Position numbers and translations under genes: made by a program. Under the pieces are notes generated by a model, which had not been told where the DNA came from, did not search any database, and saw nothing but the letters and a program-made list of their open reading frames with translations. From Bisgaardia hudsonensis (GTDB lineage Bacteria > Pseudomonadota > Gammaproteobacteria > Enterobacterales > Pasteurellaceae): 64,000 nt of DNA. This document shows positions 30,406 to 40,323 of the stretch, piece by piece. Every line of letters starts with the position of its first letter. The first letter of the stretch is position 1. The stretch covers positions 62,001 through 126,000 of the forward strand of contig NZ_SLXI01000003.1 of assembly GCF_004345785.1 (NCBI RefSeq). The letters are read 5' to 3'.

Positions 30406-31620
30406 TTACCCCGCCACTTGTGGTAAATACCCAGCACGAGTAATAAACGGAATCAATGTAATTGCCACACCTAATACCAACACGATAATTAACATTGGTG
30501 TACCACCAATAACTCGGTAAGGTAAATTAGGGTGTACTTGGCGAGCTTTCCAGACTAATGCAACAGGTAATACTACCGCATAAAAAGCGAACATTTGCCC
30601 TGCATAACTTAACGCTAAGACAAACCCTTTTGGATAGAAAAAAGCAAAAAGTAATGGCGGTAAAAAAGTTAAAAAACCTAAACCAAAACGCCCAATGTAA
30701 CGATTAAAAGAACGCTTAAATAAGTCTTCAGTACATTCAAACAATCCTAATGAAACGCCCAAGAATGAAGTAATTAATGCCAGTGCAGAGAAAATTTTCA
30801 CCGCCTGTGCCAATATTGGACTACCCGTTATTTGCAAGCTTGCATTAACTAAACCATTTAAGGTTGGATCTTCTTGCAAAATTTGCAGGAAAAGTGTTTG
30901 GCTTAACACTCCATGAGTAGAAAGCTGCCATATAATATAAAAAACTAATGTAATCGTTGACCCTGTGAGTATAGAAAATCGCAAGGCTTTCACATTGCCT
31001 TGTAAATAATTATTTAAACTTGGGATTGAGCCATGAAATCCAAAAGAAGTAAAAAAGATAGGGCTTGCAGAAAGTAATAATGCGTTATCAATCGGCATAG
31101 CCATTAAATTATTCATTGTTACTTTTGGTAACATTAAGAATAAAACAAAGATAAAGGTTGCAAGCATAATAAAAAATAATAAACGGTTAATGCCATCAAC
31201 ACTTCTCGTACCAATGATAATAAATGAACCAAAAAATAAGGTAAATAAACCAATAGCGACTTTAGAGGTAATATTATCATCAATAATAGTAGGTAAAGTA
31301 GAGGCAAGAATTGAGCCACCGCCAGTAACATAAGCAGATAATAAAGCATATAAGAAAATTAATAATACAGCTGTCGCTACAACTCGTCCAAAACGACCAA
31401 AATATTGAGCAGCTAATGTACCGATCCCCGCATCTGCTTCAGCCGTTTGATAGACTTCAACAAATAATAAAGCAGTACAAGTTAATAATGCCCAAAGGAC
31501 AATTAATAATACTAAAGTAAAGGTAAATCCAATCCCTGCTGAAGTTAAAGGCATTGCCAACATTCCTGCACCAATCATTGTGCCTGAAACAAGTAAAGTA
31601 CTTCCAACTGTTTTATTCAC
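30406..31620 (-). CDS. tyrP: Aromatic amino acid (tyrosine) permease
   Basis: This is an inner-membrane proton symporter of the hydroxy/aromatic amino acid permease (HAAAP) family. The start NKTVGSTLLVSGTMIGAGMLAMP is typical of TyrP/Mtr, and about eleven hydrophobic helices span the 404 residues, matching TyrP length (403 in E. coli). Tyrosine rather than tryptophan specificity is supported by a TyrR-type operator just upstream (31657-31674). Confidence 0.9.
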   Translation of the reverse strand: MNKTVGSTLLVSGTMIGAGMLAMPLTSAGIGFTFTLVLLIVLWALLTCTALLFVEVYQTAEADAGIGTLAAQYFGRFGRVVATAVLLIFLYALLSAYVTGGGSILASTLPTIIDDNITSKVAIGLFTLFFGSFIIIGTRSVDGINRLLFFIMLATFIFVLFLMLPKVTMNNLMAMPIDNALLLSASPIFFTSFGFHGSIPSLNNYLQGNVKALRFSILTGSTITLVFYIIWQLSTHGVLSQTLFLQILQEDPTLNGLVNASLQITGSPILAQAVKIFSALALITSFLGVSLGLFECTEDLFKRSFNRYIGRFGLGFLTFLPPLLFAFFYPKGFVLALSYAGQMFAFYAVVLPVALVWKARQVHPNLPYRVIGGTPMLIIVLVLGVAITLIPFITRAGYLPQVAG

Positions 31621-31656
31621 GATAATTTTCCTTTTGTTAAACTACAATACACTATA

Positions 31657-31674
31657 TGTAATAATTAATTTACA
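31657..31674. promoter_or_regulatory. TyrR box upstream of tyrP
   Basis: TGTAAT-AATTAA-TTTACA matches the TyrR consensus TGTAAA-N6-TTTACA at 11 of 12 fixed positions. It sits about 40 bases before the tyrP start. TyrR control of tyrP is established in E. coli. Here it is inferred from the site. Confidence 0.7.
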
Positions 31675-31865
31675 TCAACTGTATTATTTTTACAATAATA
31701 TTCAAATAATAAATTTACTCTAATTTTTATCGAATATAAAAAATAAAAAATAAATTAAATTGTGTAAGGAAATGCTGACAGTTTTTACAAAAAGTAATGA
31801 AAATATAACTAATCTCGTTAAAAAGTAGAGATGGGAAATTGACTCATTAACATTTTATCTGGTTA

Positions 31866-31901
31866 TAAAAAAATCCCCATTAAACTATTTTTAATGGGGA
31901 T
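31866..31901 (-). terminator. Intrinsic terminator after tcyP
   Basis: ATCCCCATTAAA and TTTAATGGGGAT (31873-31884, 31890-31901) form a perfect 12-bp stem with a 5-base loop, followed on the minus strand by seven T. Confidence 0.9.
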
Positions 31902-31944
31902 ATTACTTTAATAAAGCATAGTTACAAGTTACAGATTATAACTT

Positions 31945-33270
31945 CTATTTCTTATTCAATAAACGATTACTTAATGTCCCAGCTACCATTGCACCATTAA
32001 CATTTAAAGCTGTTCTTCCCATATCAATTAAAGGTTCGATAGAAATTAATAACCCTACTAACTCTAGTGGTAAATCTAAAGCTGATAATACTACTATTGC
32101 AGCAAAGGTTGCTCCACCACCCACACCAGCAATACCAAAAGAGGAAATTGCCACAACAAAAATTAAGCTAACTAGGTAAGAAATAGTAAAAGGATCAATG
32201 CCAACTGTTGGTGCGACCATTACCGCCAACATAGCAGGATAAATCCCCGCACAACCATTCTGTCCAATAGTTGCACCAAAAGTAGCGGAAAAATTCGCAA
32301 TCACACTGCTATTACCTAATTTATCCGTTTGTGTTTCAATGTTTAGCGGTAATGTTGCCGCACTTGAACGAGACGTAAAAGCAAAACTTAATGCGGGTAA
32401 AACTTTTTTGTAATAATCAATTGGGTTTACACGAGCGACAAATAATAAAATGCCGTGAATAATAAACATCAATAATATAGCAAGGTAAGACGCCACAATA
32501 AAGCTACCTAAATTCACAATATCAGCCCATTGAGAAACGGCACTCATTTTAGTCATTAAAGCGAATACGCCATAAGGGGTGAGACGGATAATTAAACGAA
32601 CTAAACGCATAATCCATTTATTTAAGGTATCTACACCTTGTGCAATACGTTCACCTAGATCTTTATCTTCTTTTGCAAGACTTAAGCTTGCGACACCTAA
32701 TAGTGCAGAAAATATAACGACACTAATAATGGAAGTAGCATTCGCTCCAGTTAATTCAGCAAATGGATTACGAGGAATAAATGATAATAACATCGCAGGA
32801 ATAGATAAATTTGCTACCTGCTCAACTCTACCTGCAACTTTTACTTGTGCTGCAAGCTCCCTTTCTCCTGCCACTAATCCAGCAGCGGAAAGATCGAATA
32901 TGTATGCCATAGCAATACCAATTAAAGCAGCTATTGCTGTAGTAATTAATAATACCGATAACACACTAAAACTGACCTTACCTAACGCTCCCGCTTGGTT
33001 TAGACGTGTTATTGCTGAAAGAATAGAAATAAATACTAATGGCATCACAATCATTTGTAGTAAACGGACATAGCCATTACCAACTAAATTAACCCAGTCT
33101 AATGTGCCATCAATAATTGATTTATCATAAATATTTTGTAATAAAGCACCACTTACTAATCCTAATAATAAACCAATAAAAACTGTCAGACCAAGCTTTT
33201 CGGTTTTACGAAAAATCACAGCAAGTAAAAATAGCAAGCTGCCAAAAATCACTAAATTTAAAATAATCAT
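31945..33270 (-). CDS. tcyP: L-cystine/dicarboxylate-type sodium symporter (TcyP-like)
   Basis: This is an inner-membrane symporter of the DAACS family (glutamate/dicarboxylate:cation), most like the cystine transporter TcyP (YdjN). It shows eight or more helices, the serine-rich re-entrant loop FAFTSRSSAATLP and the later NGCAGIYPAMLAVMVAP and IDMGRTALNVNG motifs. I place the start at ATG 33270 (441 residues), five bases after AGGAG. The upstream in-frame extension to 33327 lacks a ribosome-binding site and is not hydrophobic like the family start. Cystine as substrate is inferred from family resemblance. Confidence 0.85.
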   Translation of the reverse strand: MIILNLVIFGSLLFLLAVIFRKTEKLGLTVFIGLLLGLVSGALLQNIYDKSIIDGTLDWVNLVGNGYVRLLQMIVMPLVFISILSAITRLNQAGALGKVSFSVLSVLLITTAIAALIGIAMAYIFDLSAAGLVAGERELAAQVKVAGRVEQVANLSIPAMLLSFIPRNPFAELTGANATSIISVVIFSALLGVASLSLAKEDKDLGERIAQGVDTLNKWIMRLVRLIIRLTPYGVFALMTKMSAVSQWADIVNLGSFIVASYLAILLMFIIHGILLFVARVNPIDYYKKVLPALSFAFTSRSSAATLPLNIETQTDKLGNSSVIANFSATFGATIGQNGCAGIYPAMLAVMVAPTVGIDPFTISYLVSLIFVVAISSFGIAGVGGGATFAAIVVLSALDLPLELVGLLISIEPLIDMGRTALNVNGAMVAGTLSNRLLNKK

Positions 33271-33344
33271 ATACGCTCCTAATAAAAAATAATAGCAAGA
33301 ATAACAATCTGCCATTATTAATTCCAATAAGCGTTAAGCATTAT

Positions 33345-33363
33345 TTATAACTAATAGTTATAA
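33345..33363. other. Weak AT-rich hairpin between phoH and tcyP
   Basis: TTATAACT-AAT-AGTTATAA is a perfect 8-bp inverted repeat just after the phoH stop. It lacks G/C pairs and a T run, so it is at most a poor terminator. Confidence 0.3.
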
Positions 33364-33380
33364 TAAAATAGTATTAGAAA

Positions 33381-34460
33381 TTAACTTATCTCGCATTCTT
33401 TTTTACGTTGTTCCGCTATCGATTGGCGACGAATTTCATCTTGAATTTCCCAAGCATCATAGGCTTGTACTACTTTTGCTACAACAGGATGACGCACAAT
33501 ATCTTTACTTTCGAAATAATTAAAACTTAACTCAGAAACATTACTTAATACTTCCATTGCGTGACGTAATCCTGATTTTTGTGAGCGAGGTAAATCAATT
33601 TGCGTAATATCCCCTGTAATCACTGCTTTTGAATTAAAACCAATACGAGTTAGGAACATTTTCATTTGTTCAATGGTAGTATTTTGACTTTCATCTAGGA
33701 TAATAAAACTGTCATTTAAGGTTCGTCCTCGCATATAAGCTAATGGTGCAATTTCAATCACATTGCGTTCCATTAATTTTTGCACCCTTTCAAACCCAAG
33801 CATTTCAAATAATGCATCATAAAGTGGGCGTAAATAAGGTTCTATTTTCTGCCCTAAATCACCGGGTAAAAAACCCAATTTCTCCCCTGCTTCTACGGCA
33901 GGACGAGTGAGTAAAATACGACGAATTTCTTGACGTTCCAATGCTTCGACAGCCGCTGCTACGGCAAGAAAAGTTTTTCCTGTTCCCGCAGGTCCAATAC
34001 CAAAGCTGATGTCATAGCGTAGAATATTATGTAAATATTGAATTTGATTTGTACCACGGGGTTTAATCACACCACGTTTAGTTTTAATTGTCGTACTGTA
34101 AACTTTACTTTCTTCTCTTGGTTGATTTTCTGCGTTAGCCTCTTGCAAAAGCATTCTACTTTCTTGAATAGCAATATGTACATCTTCTAAATCAATTTCT
34201 TTTACTTTGCCACGAATAGGGGCAGTTTCTAAATATAAATCTTCAATTAATTTAACCGCACTTTTAATTAATCCTAGATAGTGGGATTTTTTATTTTCAT
34301 CTTCTGGCTGAATGGTGAAAGTAAAATTTTGTCGACAAATAGTTAAATTGAATGTTTTTTCAATTAATTTAATATTTTCATCAAAAGCACCACATAATGC
34401 TTGTAAACGTAAATTATCTTGTGGCGCTAATGTAAAAGTTTCTAGAATATTAGTTTTCAA
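33381..34460 (-). CDS. phoH: PhoH-like ATPase (YbeZ)
   Basis: This is a cytoplasmic P-loop ATPase of the PhoH/YbeZ family, linked to RNA metabolism and to YbeY. The N-terminal ~110 residues are followed by the PhoH domain with Walker A FGIGPAGTGKTFLAVAA, Walker B FIILDESQNTT and the ITGDITQIDLPR motif. The 359-residue length fits YbeZ (346-359). Unlike in E. coli it is not next to ybeY here. An uptake sequence lies at 34255-34263 near the start. Confidence 0.93.
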   Translation of the reverse strand: MKTNILETFTLAPQDNLRLQALCGAFDENIKLIEKTFNLTICRQNFTFTIQPEDENKKSHYLGLIKSAVKLIEDLYLETAPIRGKVKEIDLEDVHIAIQESRMLLQEANAENQPREESKVYSTTIKTKRGVIKPRGTNQIQYLHNILRYDISFGIGPAGTGKTFLAVAAAVEALERQEIRRILLTRPAVEAGEKLGFLPGDLGQKIEPYLRPLYDALFEMLGFERVQKLMERNVIEIAPLAYMRGRTLNDSFIILDESQNTTIEQMKMFLTRIGFNSKAVITGDITQIDLPRSQKSGLRHAMEVLSNVSELSFNYFESKDIVRHPVVAKVVQAYDAWEIQDEIRRQSIAEQRKKECEIS

Positions 34461-35111
34461 ATGTTATTCCTTTCTGTGTGGATAGATATTATATTTTAAT
34501 ACCACCTAAATTTTTCATTGTTATTATAGCAAGACAAAAGAGCGGTTAAAAATTTAATTATTTTTTGCCCTAATTACGTTAGATTAATAAATAACCAGCA
34601 AGTTTTTTATTTTTATTGTGATTATTTTTTTCGATAAAAAATGAATTTATTCTATTGATAAATAACAACTTTATTTAAAATAAAATTGCTAAGTTTAATA
34701 GCTGATTTCTTTATCCCCTAGTATTCTCAAGAACAATCACAATTTTATCCACAGAAATACTGAATAACTCACAATCTTGATTACTAAGAATAAATTTTAG
34801 ACATACCTATTTAGTGTTGTATTTTTTACATTCAGAAAACGCACTAATAAAGTGCGGTCTGATTTATAAATAAATATTTTCCCTAAATAATAATATTAAT
34901 TTTTATTGCTCTTATCCATTTGATTTAATAAGAAATATTAATGATACAGATTATTATTACTAGGTTTATACTGAACTTACCCACATCTTTATCCACAAAT
35001 TATTTTTATATTAAAATCTCCTCAGGGCATTAATTATCAATTTTTTGATCGCATAAAAAAACACCTTAAATAATCTCTTATTTAAGGTGTTGTGATATTT
35101 ATATTTTAAAA
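34461..35111. other. 651-bp gene-free region with DnaA-box-like sites
   Basis: No credible open frame is present. Two perfect TTATCCACA sequences occur at 34745-34753 and 34989-34997, with a one-mismatch TTACCCACA at 34977-34985 and weaker TTATCCCCT and TTATCCATT. The rest is very AT-rich. An uptake sequence (34852-34860) and the ushA terminator (35055-35090) also lie here. The phoH promoter must be at the left end. Confidence 0.5.
35054..35090 (-). terminator. Intrinsic terminator after ushA
   Basis: ACACCTTAAATAA (35061-35073) and TTATTTAAGGTGT (35078-35090) form a perfect 13-bp stem with a TCTC loop, followed on the minus strand by a seven-T run. Confidence 0.9.
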
Positions 35112-36767
35112 CTATTTATAAATAATATCGCCTTTAGGCTCATAGTCACTAATACGCATTGGAGAATGTTTTTCGATATAATCTTTTAACACTTCAGCAT
35201 CAACAAATCCAGTATTCACATAGCCCGCATTATCAGTTACTTTAGGATAACCATCGCCACCTGCGGCATTAAAACTAGGCACAGTAAAACGATAGGTTTT
35301 ATTTAATACCAATGGTTTGCCACCAATACGAACACGAGATACTTTATTTTTACCAATTCTCATTGAGATATTCGCAAACTGTGCGTAAGCACCAGTATCA
35401 ACAGGCTTTGTCGCTACAACATTAAGATATTTTAATAAATCACTTCCTTTCATTTCTACAACAGTAATTGTATTCGCAAAAGGTTGTACTTTTAATACGT
35501 CTTTATAAGTAATATCACCAGCTGGAATAGAATCTCTTACACCGCCAGAATTCATAATACCAAAATCAGCATTGGCTTTTTCCATTTGTGCTTTAGCAAT
35601 CAAATAACCAAGATTAGTTTGGTTAAAACGTACAACATCACGATCACCTTCTAATTTTCCATCTGTATGACCAATTTTAACATTAAGCTGCTTTTGTCCT
35701 TTTTCTTGATATGGTGTTAAGAAAGCAAGCATTTCAGGATCTTTAGGAATTTCTTCATTAATGAATACTTTCTTTTTCTTACCGTCAACTTCAATTTTCT
35801 TCACAAGATTAACAGGAATCAGCTCATATTTAACTAAATTAAATTCGCCATTTTTGAAAGTATAATCTGCTCGACCGACATATTTCCCCCACTCGTGAGC
35901 TTGTACAATCCAAATACCATTCTGTCTATCTGGCAAGCAAGCTTCACCTGGTTTGTAATGAGCATTAACTTTATTTTCCCCTTCCATACAAACAGGCTCT
36001 TGAGAATGCCCCCCGACAATCATATCCAAACTACCTTTTGGCAAAGAGCGAGCAAGTGTTACATCTCCTGGCGCATTAACGCCATATTTTCCATTTTGAT
36101 AATGTCCCATATGCGTTGCTGCAATAATAATATCTGGTTTTTCTATTTGTTTTAAATCTTCAATCACTTTTCTCGCTTCTACTTTTGGATCACGGAAATC
36201 AAGATCGGAGATATATTCTGGGTTACCAATTTTAGCGGTATCTTCAGTAGTTAAACCAATAACTGCAATTTTTAAGCCTTTTTTATTAAAAATTTTATAA
36301 GGTTGAAATAAGCGTTTTCCCGTAGTTTTACTATAAATATTTGAAGATAATAAAGGGAAATTAGCCCAAGTCGCTTGTTTTCTTAATACATCTAAAGAAT
36401 TATCAAATTCATGATTACCTAATGCCATTGCATCATAACCAATCTTACTCATTCCCTTAAAATCAGGTTCAGCATCTTGTAAATCTGACTCAGGTACACC
36501 AGTATTAATATCGCCACCAGAAAGCAATAAAACACTTCCACCTTTAGCTGCCACTTCTTTACGAATACGATCGATTAAGGTTTTACGTGCAGCCATACCA
36601 TATTCACCATCTCGGTTTTCCCAAAAACGACCATGATGATCATTAGTATGTAGAATGGTTAAATGGTAAGTTTGATCTGGTTTCCAATTATCATCAGTCG
36701 CACAGCCAGCAACAACAAGACCAATAGCTGTAAGAGTTATGGTCTTAATAAACGGACGCAAACGCAT
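35112..36767 (-). CDS. ushA: UshA-type 5'-nucleotidase/UDP-sugar hydrolase, lipoprotein form
   Basis: This exported metallophosphoesterase splits nucleotides, UDP-sugars and possibly NAD in the periplasm. The dimetal motifs HTNDHHG and LGNHEFDN are clear, and the protein is colinear with E. coli UshA (for example GGDINTGVPESDLQDAEPDF). The N-terminus carries a lipobox VVAGC (Cys22) instead of the ordinary signal peptide of E. coli UshA, so it should be membrane-anchored. Length 551. It is not NadN, whose sequence differs. With hel it could feed nucleosides or NAD fragments to the cell. Monocistronic. Confidence 0.92.
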   Translation of the reverse strand: MRLRPFIKTITLTAIGLVVAGCATDDNWKPDQTYHLTILHTNDHHGRFWENRDGEYGMAARKTLIDRIRKEVAAKGGSVLLLSGGDINTGVPESDLQDAEPDFKGMSKIGYDAMALGNHEFDNSLDVLRKQATWANFPLLSSNIYSKTTGKRLFQPYKIFNKKGLKIAVIGLTTEDTAKIGNPEYISDLDFRDPKVEARKVIEDLKQIEKPDIIIAATHMGHYQNGKYGVNAPGDVTLARSLPKGSLDMIVGGHSQEPVCMEGENKVNAHYKPGEACLPDRQNGIWIVQAHEWGKYVGRADYTFKNGEFNLVKYELIPVNLVKKIEVDGKKKKVFINEEIPKDPEMLAFLTPYQEKGQKQLNVKIGHTDGKLEGDRDVVRFNQTNLGYLIAKAQMEKANADFGIMNSGGVRDSIPAGDITYKDVLKVQPFANTITVVEMKGSDLLKYLNVVATKPVDTGAYAQFANISMRIGKNKVSRVRIGGKPLVLNKTYRFTVPSFNAAGGDGYPKVTDNAGYVNTGFVDAEVLKDYIEKHSPMRISDYEPKGDIIYK

Positions 36768-37221
36768 AGGTTCTCCTTATTTTTTATATGAATAGAAAGT
36801 ATTATAAAACCCAAATTCAACATTAAAGTAAAACATTTAATATGAACAATAAATAAAGTAAGAAGCCAGATTTACATTTCTATTATCAATATTCTCATAT
36901 CAAAACAAAATGAAACACTGCACACAACTCACCTTGGGAATAACGATAACATATAATAGACCTTATTAAAATAAGGATATTTATCTCAAAATTAGTTGTA
37001 TAATCACCAAAGTAGCACGAAGACTACTTCCTCATAATAACTCCAAATAATATAGATAAAATCTACCCCTTTAAATCTGCAATACTGCATAGCAAAATAA
37101 ATGACAATACGTCAGCCTTTGACTGATAAAATCATATTATTAGTTGTGAAATAGCGAAGTTTATGCAACAATTTGCAGTTACTATTTTATATAATTAAAC
37201 AAATAATTAAGGTGAAGGATA
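36768..37221. other. 454-bp divergent gap ushA/rppH
   Basis: This AT-rich region carries both promoters. TATAAT-like hexamers occur (for example near 36953 and 36990), but no strong -35 partner was found. A short inverted repeat AAGTAG-N8-CTACTT lies near 37011. No gene, RNA or clear operator was recognised. Confidence 0.4.
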
Positions 37222-37827
37222 GTGATCGATTTCGATGGCTACCGTCCAAATGTAGGCATTGTCATTTGTAATGATAAAGGGCAAGTTCTCTGGGCAAAAA
37301 GGTATGGACAAAATTCTTGGCAATTCCCACAAGGTGGTATAAATGATAACGAAACACCAGAACAAGCAATGTATCGGGAATTATTCGAAGAAGTGGGGCT
37401 AAAACCTCAAGATGTAAAAATTCTTTATGCCTCAAAATATTGGTTGCGTTACAAACTTCCTAAACGTTTACTACGTCATGATAGTAAACCGATGTGTATC
37501 GGTCAAAAACAGCGTTGGTTCTTATTGCAACTCATCTCTAATGAAAATAACATTAATTTATACACAAATAAAACACCTGAATTTGATGGGTGGCGTTGGG
37601 TAAATTTTTGGTATCCTGTTCGTCAGGTCATTATCTTCAAAAAAGAAGTGTATCGCAGAGCATTGAAAGAATTCGCTACATTTATTTTTAGCCAAAAAGA
37701 TCCATTTAAGCAAGATGAAATAAAATACATTAAAAAATCAATACAAAATAATGAATTAAATAAACAACAAAAATATTCGAAAAAATATAATAGATATTCA
37801 TCAAATAAGTCAAAAAATTTAAGGTAG
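37222..37827 (+). CDS. rppH: RNA pyrophosphohydrolase
   Basis: RppH removes pyrophosphate from mRNA 5' ends and starts RNase E decay. The Nudix box is complete ([23 protein letters not shown] pattern, about 38-60), and the flanking [17 protein letters not shown] start and [16 protein letters not shown] segment match the E. coli enzyme. It begins with GTG. The C-terminus is longer than E. coli (201 against 176 residues), with a Lys/Asn/Ser-rich low-complexity tail from about residue 160. It heads a run of plus-strand genes through tadA. Confidence 0.95.
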   Translation: MIDFDGYRPNVGIVICNDKGQVLWAKRYGQNSWQFPQGGINDNETPEQAMYRELFEEVGLKPQDVKILYASKYWLRYKLPKRLLRHDSKPMCIGQKQRWFLLQLISNENNINLYTNKTPEFDGWRWVNFWYPVRQVIIFKKEVYRRALKEFATFIFSQKDPFKQDEIKYIKKSIQNNELNKQQKYSKKYNRYSSNKSKNLR

Positions 37828-37836
37828 AGGTTTAAT

Positions 37837-38628
37837 ATGATAACATTTTTTATTATTTGCCTTATTGTCGGTGCTTGCGTTGGCTTTTTTGCGGGATTAT
37901 TTGGTATTGGTGGTGGTATTATCGTTGTTCCCTTAATGGTCTATTTATTACCCATAGTTAATGTTCCTGACCCATTATTAATGAGTACGGCACTTGGAAC
38001 CTCTTTTGCAACTATTGTAATTACTGGATTTTCCTCAGCACAAACTCACTATAAATTAGGTAATATTGAATGGAAAGTGTTAAAAGTCTTTACGCCAATT
38101 TTAATGTTAACTACCTATGTTGCTGGGTATTTTATTAGTAATTTAGATAAAAGTCTTTCAAGCAAATTATTTGCAGTATTAGTAATCTATTTAGCGATTA
38201 AAATGATTATGTCGATAAAAAAAGAGACCGCACTAAAACCATTCTCAACATTATCTTCTATTATTGGTGGCGTATTAATAGGAATTGCTGCAAGTATTGC
38301 GGGTATCGGCGGAGGTGGTTTTATCGTACCATTCTTAAATTCTCGTGGAATAGAAATGAAAAAAGCTATTGGCTCATCAGCACTCTGTGGAATGTTATTA
38401 AGCTTTTCAGGAATGATCAGTTATATACAAAGTGGTTGGTTTGTTGAAAATATGCCTAATTATACGCTTGGCTATATTTACCTACCCGCTGTTTTAGGGA
38501 TTACTCTAACCTCATTTTTTACCTCTAAATTAGGGGCGAAAGCAACAACCAAACTTCCTGTGGCGTCTTTAAAACGCTACTTTGCCTTACTATTAATCAT
38601 TATTGCAATCAATATGCTACTTAAATAA
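37837..38628 (+). CDS. TSUP-family (TauE/SafE) membrane permease
   Basis: The product is a 263-residue inner-membrane protein of about eight helices. The two family repeats are seen: [19 protein letters not shown] near residue 18 and [20 protein letters not shown] near 150. TSUP members export or import sulfite, sulfoacetate or other organosulfur anions. The substrate here is unknown. It lies nine bases after rppH and just before lgt, an order common in Pasteurellaceae by my recollection. Confidence 0.88.
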   Translation: MITFFIICLIVGACVGFFAGLFGIGGGIIVVPLMVYLLPIVNVPDPLLMSTALGTSFATIVITGFSSAQTHYKLGNIEWKVLKVFTPILMLTTYVAGYFISNLDKSLSSKLFAVLVIYLAIKMIMSIKKETALKPFSTLSSIIGGVLIGIAASIAGIGGGGFIVPFLNSRGIEMKKAIGSSALCGMLLSFSGMISYIQSGWFVENMPNYTLGYIYLPAVLGITLTSFFTSKLGAKATTKLPVASLKRYFALLLIIIAINMLLK

Positions 38629-38638
38629 AAGGAACAAT

Positions 38639-39442
38639 ATGAATACTGAATTTTTTACTTTTCCTAGCTTTGATCCGATTATTTTCTCTCTCGGACCAAT
38701 CAGCTTACGTTGGTATGGTTTAATGTACCTAATTGGCTTTCTTTTTGCTCGTTGGCTCGCCATCAAAAGAGCAAATAACTCTCAAGGGGCTTGGAATGTT
38801 GAACAAGTAGATAATCTATTGTTTAACGGCTTTATGGGGGTATTTTTAGGAGGAAGAATAGGTTATGTTCTATTCTATCAATTTGACTATTTCCTACAAG
38901 AACCAAGTTATTTATTTAGAGTGTGGGAAGGTGGAATGTCATTCCATGGGGGATTAATTGGTGTCATTATTTCAATGATAATAACTAGCAAATTACAAAA
39001 ACGCTCATTTTGGGTAACCGCTGATTTCGTTGCACCATTAATTCCTTTCGGTTTAGGAATGGGGCGTATTGGTAACTTTATTAATGATGAATTATGGGGA
39101 AGAGTAACCGATGTATCTTGGGCAGTGTTATTCCCTTCTGGTGGCTATCTACCTCGTCACCCTTCACAACTTTACGAAGCCTTTTTAGAAGGGTTAGTTT
39201 TATTCTTTATTCTTAATTGGTTTATTAAAAAGCCGAGAGCAACAGGCTCTATTGCAGGTTTATTTTTAGCTTGTTATGGTTTTTTCCGTTTTATCGTAGA
39301 ATTTTTCCGAGAACCTGATCCACAACTTGGCTTATATTTTGGTCAACATATTTCAATGGGACAAATTCTTTCGTTACCAATGATTATTATTGGTTTAATT
39401 ATTATTGCGTTCGCCTATAAAAGTGCGCTCAAAAAAGGATAA
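38639..39442 (+). CDS. lgt: Prolipoprotein diacylglyceryl transferase
   Basis: Lgt transfers diacylglycerol from phosphatidylglycerol to the lipobox cysteine of prolipoproteins, the first lipoprotein maturation step. The signature [14 protein letters not shown] and the YGLMYLIGF and HPSQLYEA motifs are visible among about seven helices. ATG 38639 (267 residues) follows AAAGGA at proper spacing. The longer frame from 38603 would overlap the upstream permease gene. thyA follows after five bases, as in many gammaproteobacteria. Confidence 0.96.
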   Translation: MNTEFFTFPSFDPIIFSLGPISLRWYGLMYLIGFLFARWLAIKRANNSQGAWNVEQVDNLLFNGFMGVFLGGRIGYVLFYQFDYFLQEPSYLFRVWEGGMSFHGGLIGVIISMIITSKLQKRSFWVTADFVAPLIPFGLGMGRIGNFINDELWGRVTDVSWAVLFPSGGYLPRHPSQLYEAFLEGLVLFFILNWFIKKPRATGSIAGLFLACYGFFRFIVEFFREPDPQLGLYFGQHISMGQILSLPMIIIGLIIIAFAYKSALKKG

Positions 39443-39447
39443 GATTT

Positions 39448-40299
39448 ATGCGTCAATATCTAGATTTATGTCAACGAATTATCGACCAAGGTACTTGGAT
39501 TGAGAATGAACGCACGGGAAAACGTTGCTTAACAGTAATCAATGCAGATTTAACTTACGATGTAGCCAATAATCAATTTCCATTAATCACGACTCGTAAA
39601 AGTTTTTGGAAATCAGCCATTGCAGAATTTCTAGGCTATATTCGTGGCTATGATAATGCCGCTGATTTTCGCAAATTAGGCACAAAAACTTGGGACGCCA
39701 ATGCTAATGATAATCCTGCTTGGTTAAAAAATCCTAACCGTAAAGGTGAAGATGATATGGGGCGTGTTTATGGCGTTCAAGGACGAGCGTGGCGTAAACC
39801 AAATGGCGAAACCATCGATCAACTTCGCAAAATTGTGAATAATCTCACAAAAGGCATAGATGATCGTGGCGAAATTATGACATTTTTCAATCCAGGTGAA
39901 ATTGATCTTGGTTGTTTACGTCCTTGTATGCACACACACACATTCTCACTTTTAGGGGATACTCTTTATCTCACGAGCTATCAACGTTCTTGTGATGTAC
40001 CTTTAGGATTAAATTTTAATCAAATTCAAGTATTTACTTTCCTAGCATTAATGGCTCAAATTACGGGAAAAAAAGCAGGGCAAGCCTATCATAAAATTAT
40101 TAATGCACATATTTATGAAGATCAACTTGAATTGATGCGTGATGTGCAACTAAAACGTGAACCTTTTCCATTACCAAAATTAGAAATAAATCCTGATATT
40201 AAAACCTTAGAAGATCTCGAAACTTGGGTAACAATGGACGATTTCAAAGTGGAAGGTTATCAACATCACGATCCGATTAAATATCCATTTTCAGTCTAA
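39448..40299 (+). CDS. thyA: Thymidylate synthase
   Basis: ThyA methylates dUMP to dTMP with methylene-tetrahydrofolate. The catalytic region [12 protein letters not shown] and [17 protein letters not shown] is present, as is the terminal [11 protein letters not shown]. At 283 residues it is longer than the 264-residue E. coli form. The extra material is in the N-terminal half ([17 protein letters not shown] area), as in the Haemophilus/Pasteurella type. It follows lgt. Confidence 0.96.
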   Translation: MRQYLDLCQRIIDQGTWIENERTGKRCLTVINADLTYDVANNQFPLITTRKSFWKSAIAEFLGYIRGYDNAADFRKLGTKTWDANANDNPAWLKNPNRKGEDDMGRVYGVQGRAWRKPNGETIDQLRKIVNNLTKGIDDRGEIMTFFNPGEIDLGCLRPCMHTHTFSLLGDTLYLTSYQRSCDVPLGLNFNQIQVFTFLALMAQITGKKAGQAYHKIINAHIYEDQLELMRDVQLKREPFPLPKLEINPDIKTLEDLETWVTMDDFKVEGYQHHDPIKYPFSV

Positions 40300-40323
40300 A
40301 TTTAAATAAAGAATGACTGAAAT

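Larger units (their letters stand above)
31621..31944. other. 324-bp gap between tyrP and tcyP
   Basis: This stretch contains the TyrR box and promoter region of tyrP, then about 190 AT-rich bases with no recognisable gene, then the tcyP terminator. No RNA gene was seen. Confidence 0.5.

Noticed and set aside
34461-35111. Chromosome replication origin
   Set aside because: Although two perfect DnaA boxes occur, there is no dnaA, mnmG, dnaN or rpmH neighbour, and coding-strand C excess to the right suggests the whole window is on one replichore. Retained only as a DnaA-box cluster.
35112-36767. NadN (NAD nucleotidase) rather than UshA
   Set aside because: The sequence is colinear with E. coli UshA and unlike my recollection of H. 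influenzae NadN. It was therefore called UshA.
37005-37035. Short inverted repeat AAGTAG-N8-CTACTT as an operator
   Set aside because: Only six-base arms, no known regulator pattern, not near a promoter. Kept as a remark in the gap entry.
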